The notes under the pieces were generated by a model. The model did no database searches. It saw only the letters and a list, made by a program, of their open reading frames with translations, and was not told the DNA's origin. The position numbers and the translations under genes are program-made. From assembly GCA_041281825.1 (NCBI GenBank), contig CP166298.1, positions 2,790,001-2,854,000 of the forward strand: 64,000 bases of DNA. Reading direction: 5' to 3'. Of the stretch, positions 16,428-24,809 are shown in pieces. Each line of letters starts with the position of its first letter. Positions within the stretch are counted from its first letter, which is position 1. This DNA is from Paenibacillus_D tarimensis_A (GTDB taxonomy: Bacteria > Bacillota > Bacilli > Paenibacillales > Paenibacillaceae).

Positions 16428-16569
16428 TAACTCCATGTTCCAGCTTCGCGGCTGTCGCCGCTCGGTCTGCCAGAAGAATTATCAAAGGAGTAGATTCAGG
16501 CAGACACATCGATCCCCCTAAGATAAGAGCTATCTAAGGGGAATCGACGTCAGGAACACAAGAACGTTA
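16428..16569 (+). repeat. attC-like site 3 (type B, 142 bp)
   Basis: TAACTCCATGTTCC ... GGAACACAAGAACGTTA; inner stem CGATCCCCCTAAGATA with TATCTAAGGGGAATCG. Flank complement to own cassette start is 14 of 16 nt. Confidence 0.85.
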
Positions 16570-16619
16570 GACGAAATTATTGCAATTGATTATAAAATCC
16601 AGAAAGGCGGAAAATTTTA

Positions 16620-16898
16620 ATGATATTTTTCGAGAAAACAAATAAGATGTCCAATTTCTTCATGATTATTTTCGTGCTATTTCTCATTCTAACTATAATT
16701 TTCTTTGCAAGTAGCCAGTTCACTGAGGTTCTTTCGTATAACTTCACCAATGATCTAAGAGGAACAGTCTGGATGTTAGTTTGTTTTATGATTTCGGTTT
16801 CTTCATTATTTGCAGGAGTATCACTTAAGTATTTGATAAGAGAAGCTAATGACGAGATTCAGTTACTTGAAGAAAGAATAAAAAGGGATAAATCTTAA
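16620..16898 (+). CDS. Cassette 4: small two-helix membrane protein
   Basis: 92 residues with two membrane helices (about 11-32 and 50-70) and a charged C-terminal helix (REANDEIQLLEERIKRDKS). AAAGGCGG lies upstream, though a little far from ATG 16620. Unknown family. Confidence 0.65.
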   Translation: MIFFEKTNKMSNFFMIIFVLFLILTIIFFASSQFTEVLSYNFTNDLRGTVWMLVCFMISVSSLFAGVSLKYLIREANDEIQLLEERIKRDKS

Positions 16899-16938
16899 AA
16901 ATTACTTGAGGGATTTGAAAGAGGGCAATAACATCGTC

Positions 16939-17010
16939 TAACACCGCATTCACGCATCGGGTCGCTGCCGCGCTCCTCGGTCCCCAGAGGCGGAAGCAGG
17001 GAAGCAAACT
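16939..17010 (+). repeat. attC-like site 4, truncated on the right
   Basis: TAACACCGCATTCACGC and the first hairpin are present, but from about 17011 the site is replaced by the middle of an acetyltransferase gene. The left flank complements cassette 4's start (GTTAGACGA then TTATTGC). A deletion has joined two cassettes. Confidence 0.75.
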
Positions 17011-17265
17011 CAGGGGAATATTGATCCTTATCTTAATCAAAATGATGTAGGTCGAGTACGACATTTATATGTTTCACCGAAGTACAGAGGAAGTGGCGTA
17101 GGATTGATATTGTTAAAAACCATCATTGAGGAAGCAAAAAAGCATTTTAATAAATTAACTTTATATACTGAAAATCCAGTTGCTGATAAGTTATACATAA
17201 ATTCTGGCTTCACAAGAGTTGAGGGGATTTTTAAGGCAAGTCACATTATAGAACTGGCAAAGTAA
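17011..17265 (+). pseudogene. GNAT acetyltransferase, 3' fragment
   Basis: An open frame of 84 codons ending at TAA 17263-17265 encodes the C-terminal half of a GNAT protein: VRHLYVSPKYRGSGVGLILL (acetyl-CoA-binding motif A) and ADKLYINSGFTRVEGIF (motif B). The N-terminal half and the cassette's start are missing; the join with site 4 is near 17010. Confidence 0.85.
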
Positions 17266-17324
17266 ACTAGTATAAAGATGTTACTAATATTGAGAGGTAA
17301 TTCAAAGAAGGCCGATCCATCATA

Positions 17325-17522
17325 TAACAGAGCATTCAACGCGGCGGGCTAGCAGGGAAGTAAATCGAGGAAGTAAGCCCTTGGTCTGCCCGAGGAGTTT
17401 CGGGGATGTAAATCAGGCAGACAACCCTGCGAGGCTAAGTCCTAACGGACCCGGCATGTCGATCGCTTCGCTTGATCGACCGGCAGCTTAAGCCTCTAAG
17501 TTTCGTGAATGCAAGAACGTTA
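17325..17522 (+). repeat. attC-like site 5 (type C, 198 bp)
   Basis: TAACAGAGCATTCA ... TGAATGCAAGAACGTTA. The longer interior has GGTCTGCC/GGCAGAC, and GAGGCTAAGTCC opposite GGC-CTTAAGCCTC. Confidence 0.85.
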
Positions 17523-17562
17523 GCTGAAATTATCATAAGACATTACAAAAGAAGGTGAAGGG

Positions 17563-18324
17563 TTGAGTCATGGAGGAACGGATTTACCAGCAAGCAATAT
17601 TATTACTGAGATTGAATCAATATTTAAAATTCTAAGAGACTATAATATACCAATTCATGAATCAAATCGATTCCTTCAATTCTATAGAGACTACCTTCTT
17701 TTAATTGAAACAGACAATTTAGCTAAACATTTTCCCGAGTTGCTTGAAGGAATGAGGGACTTTTTTGAGATAAAGTCAATTGTTTCTTCATCTGAAATAC
17801 TGAGAAACTCGGATAATGAGCTGAAGCTAATACTAGGCGGTAATAGACTTCCTTCGGAAGATACTAATTCAACAGCAAGGAATCTACAATATCAACTTTA
17901 TCTTGCATCTAGATTTAGTAACTCAGGAATGAATGTGAAATGTGTTGAACCCGACTTTTCTTTTGAATATGATGGGTCAACATATTCAGTTGCTGCTAAA
18001 AGGATAACAAGCAGAAAGAAAATTCTAAAACGATTAAAGGAAGCGGAGCAACAAATACTTCAATATGAACATGAAGGATTCATTGCTTTATCATTAGATA
18101 GATTATTACAAGCTGAGGATCCTTATATTGTAACCAATAACCCTGATTTAGTAACAAATGCAGCATATGAGTTGCTTATAGGATTAGTTAAAGAATTATT
18201 CCCTGCAGAATTTTTCGAATCAAGAAATAAAAGAGTTAAGGGATTAATATTAACTTTTGGAATACCTAGTTTTACTCCGATTGATTTGTCTGATATGGAT
18301 TTAGTATTCAATTATTCCCATTAA
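17563..18324 (+). CDS. Cassette: probable PD-(D/E)XK nuclease-like protein
   Basis: A 253-residue protein starting at TTG 17563 with GAAGGTGAAGG upstream. The segment ARNLQYQLYLASRF (about 105-118) followed by VKCVEPDFSFEYDGSTYSVA and AAKRI fits the restriction-endonuclease-like pattern Glu...Asp...(x)AK, with a following helical stretch KRLKEAEQQI. The fold call is by pattern only. Such proteins are often in defence or DNA-processing systems; no partner gene is present. Confidence 0.5.
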   Translation: MSHGGTDLPASNIITEIESIFKILRDYNIPIHESNRFLQFYRDYLLLIETDNLAKHFPELLEGMRDFFEIKSIVSSSEILRNSDNELKLILGGNRLPSEDTNSTARNLQYQLYLASRFSNSGMNVKCVEPDFSFEYDGSTYSVAAKRITSRKKILKRLKEAEQQILQYEHEGFIALSLDRLLQAEDPYIVTNNPDLVTNAAYELLIGLVKELFPAEFFESRNKRVKGLILTFGIPSFTPIDLSDMDLVFNYSH

Positions 18325-18416
18325 CTGAGGAAAACGATGAAGCTGAATTTACAAGGATAGGGAAAATATGTGACCAATTGATGCGTTGAGGATTCGAAGA
18401 AGATGATAACTTCAGC

Positions 18417-18556
18417 TAACACCATATTCACGCATCGGAGCATTCGCCCCTCGGTCCGCCAGATGTATTTCGGAGAAGTGAATCAGGCGGACATATCCAT
18501 TCCCCTAAGATAAGAGCTATCTAAGGGGAATGGACATCGTGAATACAAGAACGTTA
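18417..18556 (+). repeat. attC-like site 6 (type A, 140 bp)
   Basis: TAACACCATATTCACG ... CGTGAATACAAGAACGTTA. Flank complement to own cassette start is 16 of 17 nt (GTTAGCTGAA then TTATCAT). Confidence 0.88.
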
Positions 18557-18598
18557 GCTGAAATCCTTGCAAAGATGATTAGGGAGGGTTAACGATTT

Positions 18599-19330
18599 AT
18601 GTCATGGAATAACATTATTGATAAAGTTCAATATTTCAAGAAAAATAATAGAAACACTTGTTTTAGAGGACAAGGCAATTCGAGCTGGGAATTAAAATCA
18701 TCATTGTTCAGACAGAATCTCTCCACTCTGAACCAATTTTTGAATAATGAGAGGACTAGATATAACCTTTTTAAGAATTTAGGGCATATTTACCATAATG
18801 AGGATGACTGGACTCTAGTTTATATAATGCAACATCACGGTGTGAAAACAAGGTTGCTGGATTGGACTGAAGCCTTTGCTACAGCTCTTTTTTTCGCTTC
18901 TAGTAGTTGGGATGAAAATGTTCCAATTACAATTTGGATGTTAAACCCACTTGAATTAAATCGAAAAACATTAGGTTCACCACAGTTCTACACAACATAT
19001 AATAGGTTTTACTCAGAAAAAATAAAAAATAATAATGGGGGTAAAGGGTTTCCGGATAATTCCATAGCACTTCATCCGGTAAGAAATAATACTAGAATTG
19101 TAGCTCAACAAGGGGTATTTACAATACAGGGAAATACATTGGATCCATTAGATAAAGAGTTTAATGGTGACTTAATAAAAGAGGGCATACTAGAAAGAAT
19201 TGATATCGATATTAAATACAGAGAAGATGTCATGGTATTTCTAGAACTCTCGGGTATAAATCCCTTTTCAATATTTCCTGATCTTGAAGGGCTTGCTAGG
19301 TATGTCAATAAGAAGACGGATAAGCTGTAG
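18599..19330 (+). CDS. Cassette: FRG-domain protein
   Basis: A 243-residue protein with an FRG domain, named for its Phe-Arg-Gly motif, here CFRGQGNSSWELKSSLFR (about 21-38). The second conserved block is also present: YIMQHHGVKTRLLDWTEAFATALFFA (about 78-103, quoted in two parts: HHGVKTRLLDWTEA and ALFFA). The biochemical role of FRG proteins is not established; many lie in mobile or defence loci. GGGAGGG precedes ATG 18599. Confidence 0.85.
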   Translation: MSWNNIIDKVQYFKKNNRNTCFRGQGNSSWELKSSLFRQNLSTLNQFLNNERTRYNLFKNLGHIYHNEDDWTLVYIMQHHGVKTRLLDWTEAFATALFFASSSWDENVPITIWMLNPLELNRKTLGSPQFYTTYNRFYSEKIKNNNGGKGFPDNSIALHPVRNNTRIVAQQGVFTIQGNTLDPLDKEFNGDLIKEGILERIDIDIKYREDVMVFLELSGINPFSIFPDLEGLARYVNKKTDKL

Positions 19331-19359
19331 ATCAATTCTCCGAAGGCAAGAACTTCAGC

Positions 19360-19500
19360 TAACAACGTGTTCCAGCTTCGCGGCTGACGCCGCTCGGTCT
19401 GCCCGAGGGAATTCGAGGAAGCGGATTCAGGCAGACACATCGATTCCCCTAAGATAAGAGCTATCTAAGGGGAATCGACGTCAGAAACACAAGAACGTTA
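19360..19500 (+). repeat. attC-like site 7 (type B, 141 bp)
   Basis: TAACAACGTGTTCCAGC ... GAAACACAAGAACGTTA. Interior hairpins: GCGGCTGACGCCGC, GGTCTGCC/GGCAGAC and TCGATTCCCCT/AGGGGAATCGA. Flank complements own start (GTTAGCTGAA, then CTTGC). Confidence 0.9.
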
Positions 19501-19538
19501 TCAGAAATTATTGCAATATGTTTTTGGGAGTGGATTCA

Positions 19539-20063
19539 GTGAAGCTAATAGATAAGTATTTACCTTACTGGGACTTTGTTAAAGTGAATAAGATTCAGTT
19601 GAATCACAAGAACATTCCTAATCTTTCAATTATGAATCAAGTGGATTTTGGTAAGTCAAGAATTATAAAGACCTTGTTCTTCTTACGTGGATTACCGACT
19701 AAGAACTTAAAAATTGATAATGCTTTACGCTCTGGTTTTATTCTGTTAGACCAGAATAATAATGAAATTGTACTCGGATTAATTGCTCAACCTTGGAAAC
19801 TTAAGGGGAACATTATAAGTGCAAACCCGGATGGATTTATTCGATTTGATGAATCTGACTATATAAAAGCGGCTTGGAATTTTCTATTCGAGGAGAAGTT
19901 ACAAGATTTTTATTTAACTACAGAAACGCGGATATATTGTATAAGCAGCAATGCCAAAAAGAAATTTTCGATTTATTGGTTAATAATTGGCTTTTTTAGT
20001 GGGGTTATACGGAATGAAATGTTGAAAATCATTAAAAATGAACTGGATAAAGAAATTGTATGA
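19539..20063 (+). CDS. Cassette: SRPBCC-like hypothetical protein
   Basis: 174 residues from GTG 19539, chosen because GGGAGTGG lies 6-10 nt upstream; ATG 19518 has no site. The order of motifs (FFLRGLP, VLGLIAQPWKLKG, DYIKAAWNF, YLTTETRIYC, FSIYWLIIGFFSGVIR) resembles a known family of uncharacterised proteins with the START/SRPBCC fold. Function unknown. Confidence 0.65.
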   Translation: MKLIDKYLPYWDFVKVNKIQLNHKNIPNLSIMNQVDFGKSRIIKTLFFLRGLPTKNLKIDNALRSGFILLDQNNNEIVLGLIAQPWKLKGNIISANPDGFIRFDESDYIKAAWNFLFEEKLQDFYLTTETRIYCISSNAKKKFSIYWLIIGFFSGVIRNEMLKIIKNELDKEIV

Positions 20064-20091
20064 GTAAGGTCAAGAGGGCAATAACTTCTGA

Positions 20092-20233
20092 TAACAACGT
20101 GTTCCAGCTTCGCGGCTTTCGCCGCTCGGTCTGCCAGAGGAGTTTTCAAAGAAGCAGGTGCAGGCAGACACATCGATTCCCTTAAGATAAGAGCTATCTA
20201 AGGGGAATCGACGTCAGGAACACAAGAACGTTA
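20092..20233 (+). repeat. attC-like site 8 (type B, 142 bp)
   Basis: TAACAACGTGTTCC ... GGAACACAAGAACGTTA. Flank complement to own start is 17 of 18 nt (GTTATCAGAA then TTATTGC). Confidence 0.9.
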
Positions 20234-20267
20234 GGTGAAATTAGCTAAAAATAACGGGGGTTTATCC

Positions 20268-20855
20268 ATGAATGATTACAAAAATATTAAAAAACCAAAT
20301 AAGGCTGATCAAATCATAAATTCTGCAGCCCGACACGGTTTTGCGGCTTCTTGTGATGATTTAACAGGAAGTTTTCTTAGAATGATAGTGGCAACTCGAA
20401 AGCATAGTGTAATTTTAGAATTAGGAACTGGAGTGGGTTATTCCACAACATGGATCCTTGATGGGATGGACGATTCTAGCAAGTTGTTTTCTGTTGAGAT
20501 GGATGAGAAGTACTCTAATATAGCGAGGGAAGTACTTGGTGATGATCCGCGACTACAATTAATAGTTGATGATGGTGGAAAATACATAGAACAGCATAAA
20601 AGTGAAAGATTTGATTTTATATTTGCTGATACATGGCCCGGCAAATTTTATTTGGTTCAAGAAGTACTAGATATGGTGAAGCCAGGCGGAATGTACATTA
20701 TTGATGATTTATACCCTCAACCAAATTGGCCGGAGGGTCATGAGGAAAAAGTATCTGATTTAATTTCTTTTTTAGAATCCAGGGATGAATTTAATTTGTG
20801 TAAGCTAAACTGGTCAACAGGTTTAATCTTGATGACAAAGAAGAACTTACGGTAG
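20268..20855 (+). CDS. Cassette: class I SAM-dependent methyltransferase, copy 1
   Basis: A 195-residue O-methyltransferase-type protein. ILELGTGVGYSTTWIL (about 45-60) is the SAM-binding loop, followed by LFSVEMDEKYSNIAREVLG and FDFIFADTWPGKF. The start is ATG 20268 after ACGGGGG. A near-identical cassette lies at 27687-28479, including its attC-like site. The substrate is unknown. Confidence 0.88.
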   Translation: MNDYKNIKKPNKADQIINSAARHGFAASCDDLTGSFLRMIVATRKHSVILELGTGVGYSTTWILDGMDDSSKLFSVEMDEKYSNIAREVLGDDPRLQLIVDDGGKYIEQHKSERFDFIFADTWPGKFYLVQEVLDMVKPGGMYIIDDLYPQPNWPEGHEEKVSDLISFLESRDEFNLCKLNWSTGLILMTKKNLR

Positions 20856-20882
20856 CCAAATCAAGGAAGAGCTAACTTCACC

Positions 20883-21022
20883 TAACAACGTTTTCCAGCT
20901 TCGCGGCTGACGCCGCTCGGTCTGCCAGAGGAGTTTCGAAGAAGTAAATGCAGGCAGACACATCGATTCCCCTAAGATAAGAGCTATCTAAGGGAATCGA
21001 CGTCAGGAACACAAGAACGTTA
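20883..21022 (+). repeat. attC-like site 9 (type B, 140 bp)
   Basis: TAACAACGTTTTCC ... GGAACACAAGAACGTTA. Nearly identical to site 17, which ends the second copy of the same cassette. Flank complement to own start: GTTAGGTGAA then TTAGCT. Confidence 0.9.
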
Positions 21023-21054
21023 TACGATATATCTGCAAACTCAAAGGAGAAACG

Positions 21055-21534
21055 ATGCAAAGAAAGAATAATAAATTCAATGAAATACTTAAAAAGAAGA
21101 AGAGACATAAGTTCCATGAACAATCTGAATTGATTAATATTGTTTGGCCATCATTTGTTGAAATTGATGGCTGTGTTTTAATTCAGAATGAGGAAAATCC
21201 GATAAAGAAGCTGAATATGGATTTTATATTAGAACAATTTGGTGATCGTACCGGATTCGAAGCTGCGGAAAATCATGTTCATATGATAGATGTATCAAAG
21301 TTTTTTGAAAAACATCCATATGAAGGATTAAGATTTGCTATGAAGTTGGTTAATATATGGGCTGTAAAGCTTAAGTTAGATTTTCCAGATTATAAATTTG
21401 TTATTATATTAAGCTTTCAAGATGATGATAGTATTATTCGTTTCCATAGAATGAGAGAGAATGAACAGCCATGGGTAGAAATAGATAATTTAGATGGATA
21501 TAAAGATGAAGGAATATTGGTTGAGATAGTATAA
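21055..21534 (+). CDS. Cassette: hypothetical protein
   Basis: 159 residues; AAAGGAGAAACG precedes ATG 21055. A basic N-terminal helix (KFNEILKKKKRHKF) is followed by an alpha/beta region with WAVKLKLDFPDYKFVIILSF and DDDSIIRFHRMRENE. I do not recognise the family. Confidence 0.6.
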   Translation: MQRKNNKFNEILKKKKRHKFHEQSELINIVWPSFVEIDGCVLIQNEENPIKKLNMDFILEQFGDRTGFEAAENHVHMIDVSKFFEKHPYEGLRFAMKLVNIWAVKLKLDFPDYKFVIILSFQDDDSIIRFHRMRENEQPWVEIDNLDGYKDEGILVEIV

Positions 21535-21557
21535 CCAAAGAAGGCAGATACATCGTA

Positions 21558-21733
21558 TAACACCGTATTCACGCTGCGTCGCTGTCGCTCCTTGGTCTGC
21601 CCGAAGATAACTCGAAGGAGATATTCAGTCAGACAACCCTGCGAGGCTAAGTCTGGCGACCTGGCCTACTGATCGCTGCGCTTGATCAGCAGGGTAACTT
21701 AAGCCTCTCGGGTTCGTGAACACAAGAACGTTA
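21558..21733 (+). repeat. attC-like site 10 (type A/C, 176 bp)
   Basis: TAACACCGTATTCACG ... GTGAACACAAGAACGTTA with a long inner stem (GCGAGGCTAAG opposite CTTAAGCCTC). Flank complement to own start is 17 of 18 nt (GTTATACGAT then TATCTGC). Confidence 0.88.
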
Positions 21734-21772
21734 GCTGAAATTTCCGAAAAACATTTTGAAAGGATTAAAAAC

Positions 21773-22546
21773 ATGTCATTAAAATCTGAAGCATTTTCTA
21801 ATTCAATTAATCAGTACTTAAATTACACAGAGATGCCTTGGGGGAAGCTCTTTTATTTAACGGCTTGGAGCCAAATAGAAAACTATATTCGAGAGAATAA
21901 TCAAACCATATTAGATATCGGCTGTGGATTTGGTATCTCGAGTATAGAGTTTGCTCGTCGTGGAAACAAAGTAAAAGGGATTGACCCAACTCTTGAAATG
22001 ATTGAAATTGCAAAGAAACAAGCAAGTGAAATGAAAGTAGATATTGAATTTTCTGTAACAGATTTTCAGGGGACTGTTGATTTACTAGAACAATATAACT
22101 GGGTATTTTGTCATAATATCTTGGAGTATCTTGAAAATCCTGAGGAGTTCATAAAATCAATCAGTAAAATTCAACATCAAGGACACTTTTTATCATTGAT
22201 TGCACATAATCCAGCAGCCAAAGTTATGAAGAAAGCAATAATAAATAAAGATCCTGAAGGTGCATTGGATAGTGTTAATAATTATCAAGAATATAGTGGA
22301 ATTATTCAAACAAATATAACAACATACTCATTAGATCATTTAGGGGTTATGCTCGAAGAATCTGGATACGAAATCCAAGGAAGATACGGAATACACAATA
22401 TTTATGGATATATTTCTGACAATGAAATTAAACATGATATAAACTGGCATAACAAAACCGTAAAATTAGAATTAGAATTAGGAGAGAAGAGCCCTTACAG
22501 AGATATAGCTGTTTTTACACATATAATTGCAAGGAAGAAGAGTTGA
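21773..22546 (+). CDS. Cassette: SAM-dependent methyltransferase, CmoM/SmtA-like
   Basis: 257 residues. ILDIGCGFGISSIEFARRG (about 46-64) is the SAM motif; FCHNILEYLENPEEF, FLSLIAHNPAAKVM and a closing IIARKK match the order in CmoM (SmtA), a tRNA uridine methyl-ester methyltransferase. Assignment to that reaction is uncertain because CmoM partners are not present. The start is ATG 21773 with GAAAGGA; a longer frame begins inside the preceding attC-like site and was not used. Confidence 0.72.
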   Translation: MSLKSEAFSNSINQYLNYTEMPWGKLFYLTAWSQIENYIRENNQTILDIGCGFGISSIEFARRGNKVKGIDPTLEMIEIAKKQASEMKVDIEFSVTDFQGTVDLLEQYNWVFCHNILEYLENPEEFIKSISKIQHQGHFLSLIAHNPAAKVMKKAIINKDPEGALDSVNNYQEYSGIIQTNITTYSLDHLGVMLEESGYEIQGRYGIHNIYGYISDNEIKHDINWHNKTVKLELELGEKSPYRDIAVFTHIIARKKS

Positions 22547-22576
22547 TTGTAAGTCGAAGAGGTCGGCAACATCAGC

Positions 22577-22717
22577 TAACAACGTGTTCCAGCTTCGCGG
22601 CTGTCGCCGCTCGGTCTGCCCGAGGGATTTCGAGGAAGCGGATTCAGGCAGACACATCAATTCCCCTAAGATAAGAGCTATCTAAGGGGAATTGACGTCA
22701 GGAACACGAGAACGTTA
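22577..22717 (+). repeat. attC-like site 11 (type B, 141 bp)
   Basis: TAACAACGTGTTCC ... GGAACACGAGAACGTTA. Flank complement to own start is 14 of 17 nt. Confidence 0.88.
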
Positions 22718-23172
22718 GGTGAAACCTGCGTAAAACAATATAATACATAAACATAAGATCATAAAAAATATATTACACATTAAAAGGAGCAATAAAATGA
22801 GCCCTCCAAAGCATATCGTCTCGGCAGCAGCTATTGTTGTAAATGAAAAGAATGAATTATTACTTATTAAGGGACCAAGAAGAGGCTGGGAGATGCCTGG
22901 TGGTCAAGTAGAAGAAGGGGAGTCTCTAAGTCAAGCCGCAATAAGAGAAACAAAAGAAGAATCGGGAATAGACATCGATATTATCAAATTCTGCGGTATA
23001 TTTCAGAACGTAGGAAATTCAATTTGTAACACTTTATTTTTAGCGAAGCCAATTGGTGGAGAATTAATACAAACATCAGAAAGCTTGGAGTCAGGCTACT
23101 TCCCGATAGAAGAAGCACTAAAAAAAGTTGAATGGAAAGATTTCAGACAAAGAATAGAGTACTGTTTAAGAC

Positions 23173-23180
23173 CTGAAATG
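23173..23180. repeat. 8-bp target duplication (left), IS copy 3
   Basis: CTGAAATG, repeated at 24522-24529. Confidence 0.85.
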
Positions 23181-24521
23181 GGGTCTGTCCAGTTTTTTGT
23201 GTAAACTCTCTTGAAACAATGTGCTAACGTAAGTAATGACCGATCCGATCAGGGAAGAAGACAGATAGCTGGAGGAGTATTTGTCCCCAGTTCTGGACAC
23301 GTCCCGTCCATCTACGGGTGACATCCATCGTGGCTAAATACAGCATCTTGAGTAAGGCTTCATCGGAAGGGAAAATGCTCTTTCCTTTGGTAACCTTGCG
23401 AAGCTGCCGATGGTAGCTCTCGATCATATTGGTCGTATAGATGAGTTTACGTATCTCTGGCGGGTATTTGAAAAAGGTGGAGAGCTCTTCCCAGTTATTC
23501 CGCCAGGAACGGACGATGAGCGGGTATTTGTTACCCCAGGTCTCTTCAAACCGATCCAACTCGACTAAGGCCGCTTCTTCCGTTACAGCCTTGTAAATCG
23601 GCTTTAAATCCGCCGTTACTTTTTTCAAGTCCTTATAAGAGACGTAACGGGTGGAATTTCGGATTTGGTGGATAATGCACTTCTGTATCTCGGTGTTTGA
23701 ATAGCAGGCGGAAATCGCCTGAGAGAAGCCCGTCAGATTATCTATACAGGTGATCAGAATGTCTTGTACGCCGCGATTGCGCAGATCGTTCAATACGCTG
23801 AGCCAGAACTTGGAGGATTCATTTTCCCCAATCCACATGCCCAGGACGTCCTTGTTGCCGTCTAAATCGATGCCAATTACCATGTAGGCCGCTTTGTTCA
23901 CGATGGCCCCATCTTGCTTGACTTTGTAATGAATGGCGTCCATAAAGACGACAGCATAGACGCCCTGCAGCGGCCGATTCTGCCACTCTTTAATAAGAGG
24001 TACGATCTTGTTCGTCACATTGGAGATCATGGTTGGCGAGACGTCAATGCCGTACAGATGGTTCAGGTGATCCTGGATATCCCGCGTGCTGACACCCTTG
24101 GCATACATGGCGATGATTTGGTCTTCAATTCCGGTTACAGTAGACTGATGCTTCTTCACGATCACCGGCTCATATTCGCCATGACGGTCTCTTGGCACGG
24201 CGATCTCGACGTCTCCGTACTCGCTTATCACTGTCTTTTTCGATTTACCGTTCCGACTGTTGCTCGTTGTCTTGTTCTTGACGTCATGCTTTTCGTAACC
24301 AAGCTCTGTATCGAGTTCAGCCTCTAACATGGACTGCAGCGTCTCTGCAAACAGCTCTTTCAATGCTGTCTGTACATCGTCCATCGTCTTAAGGTTGTTT
24401 TCCTTTACAAACGCTTTTACTTGTTCCTTACTGAATCTCGCCATTGGTACCATCCTCCCAAACCAACCTTTCTTCTATTGTAATATGGTTTGAGAGTTTA
24501 CACAGAATATTTTACAGACTC
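23181..24521 (-). mobile_element. IS256-family insertion sequence, second type
   Basis: A 1341-bp element. Its ends are GGGTCTGT...TGTGTAAACTCTC and, reversed, GAGTCTGT...TGTGTAAACTCTC. It is inserted in the NUDIX cassette gene and differs clearly from the pair at 11512 and 30758. Confidence 0.92.
23224..24453 (-). CDS. IS256-family transposase (second type)
   Basis: A 409-residue transposase: N-terminal domain, VPRDRHGEYEPVIVKKHQ, first catalytic Asp in VVFMDAIHYKV, second in ILITCIDNLTGFSQAI, signature IQKCIIHQIRNSTR and IYTTNMIESYHRQLRK with the catalytic Glu. It seems intact. It runs against the cassette direction. Confidence 0.94.
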   Translation of the reverse strand: MVPMARFSKEQVKAFVKENNLKTMDDVQTALKELFAETLQSMLEAELDTELGYEKHDVKNKTTSNSRNGKSKKTVISEYGDVEIAVPRDRHGEYEPVIVKKHQSTVTGIEDQIIAMYAKGVSTRDIQDHLNHLYGIDVSPTMISNVTNKIVPLIKEWQNRPLQGVYAVVFMDAIHYKVKQDGAIVNKAAYMVIGIDLDGNKDVLGMWIGENESSKFWLSVLNDLRNRGVQDILITCIDNLTGFSQAISACYSNTEIQKCIIHQIRNSTRYVSYKDLKKVTADLKPIYKAVTEEAALVELDRFEETWGNKYPLIVRSWRNNWEELSTFFKYPPEIRKLIYTTNMIESYHRQLRKVTKGKSIFPSDEALLKMLYLATMDVTRRWTGRVQNWGQILLQLSVFFPDRIGHYLR

Positions 24522-24529
24522 CTGAAATG
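24522..24529. repeat. 8-bp target duplication (right), IS copy 3
   Basis: CTGAAATG, matching 23173-23180. Confidence 0.85.
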
Positions 24530-24600
24530 CAGCCTTTTTGTGTTGAATTTAATGATGAGAAGAATATATGATGGTATCTCAAGAGGCCGCAGGCATCATC

Positions 24601-24764
24601 TAACAGAGCATTCAACGCGGCGGGCTGACGCCCTTGGTCTGCTGGAGGAAATTCGAAGAAGTGGAATCAGGCAGACAACCCTGTACTGACTAAGTCTGAC
24701 GACCCGGCGTGGTCGATCGCTGCGCAACTTAAGTCAGTGAGGATTCGTGAATGCAAGAACGTTA
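24601..24764 (+). repeat. attC-like site 12 (type C, 164 bp)
   Basis: TAACAGAGCATTCA ... TGAATGCAAGAACGTTA. Its left flank complements the NUDIX cassette's start across the IS (14 of 17 nt), so both ends belong to one cassette. Confidence 0.85.
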
Positions 24765-24809
24765 TCACAAAGATCAGCAAATTCATTAAAATAAAAAGAG
24801 GAGTACGTT

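Larger units (their letters stand above)
22797..24571 (+). pseudogene. Cassette: NUDIX hydrolase interrupted by an IS
   Basis: The frame opens at ATG 22797 after AAAGGAGC and contains the NUDIX box GGQVEEGESLSQAAIRETKEES (about residues 39-60, key residues G, E, RE-EE-G). It reads to ...CLRPEM at 23180, where an IS inserted; skipping the IS and one target copy restores QPFCVEFNDEKNI and TGA 24569-24571. The uninterrupted protein would have about 142 residues. The IS adds its own short tail to the truncated protein, so some activity may remain because the NUDIX box is upstream of the break. Confidence 0.85.
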
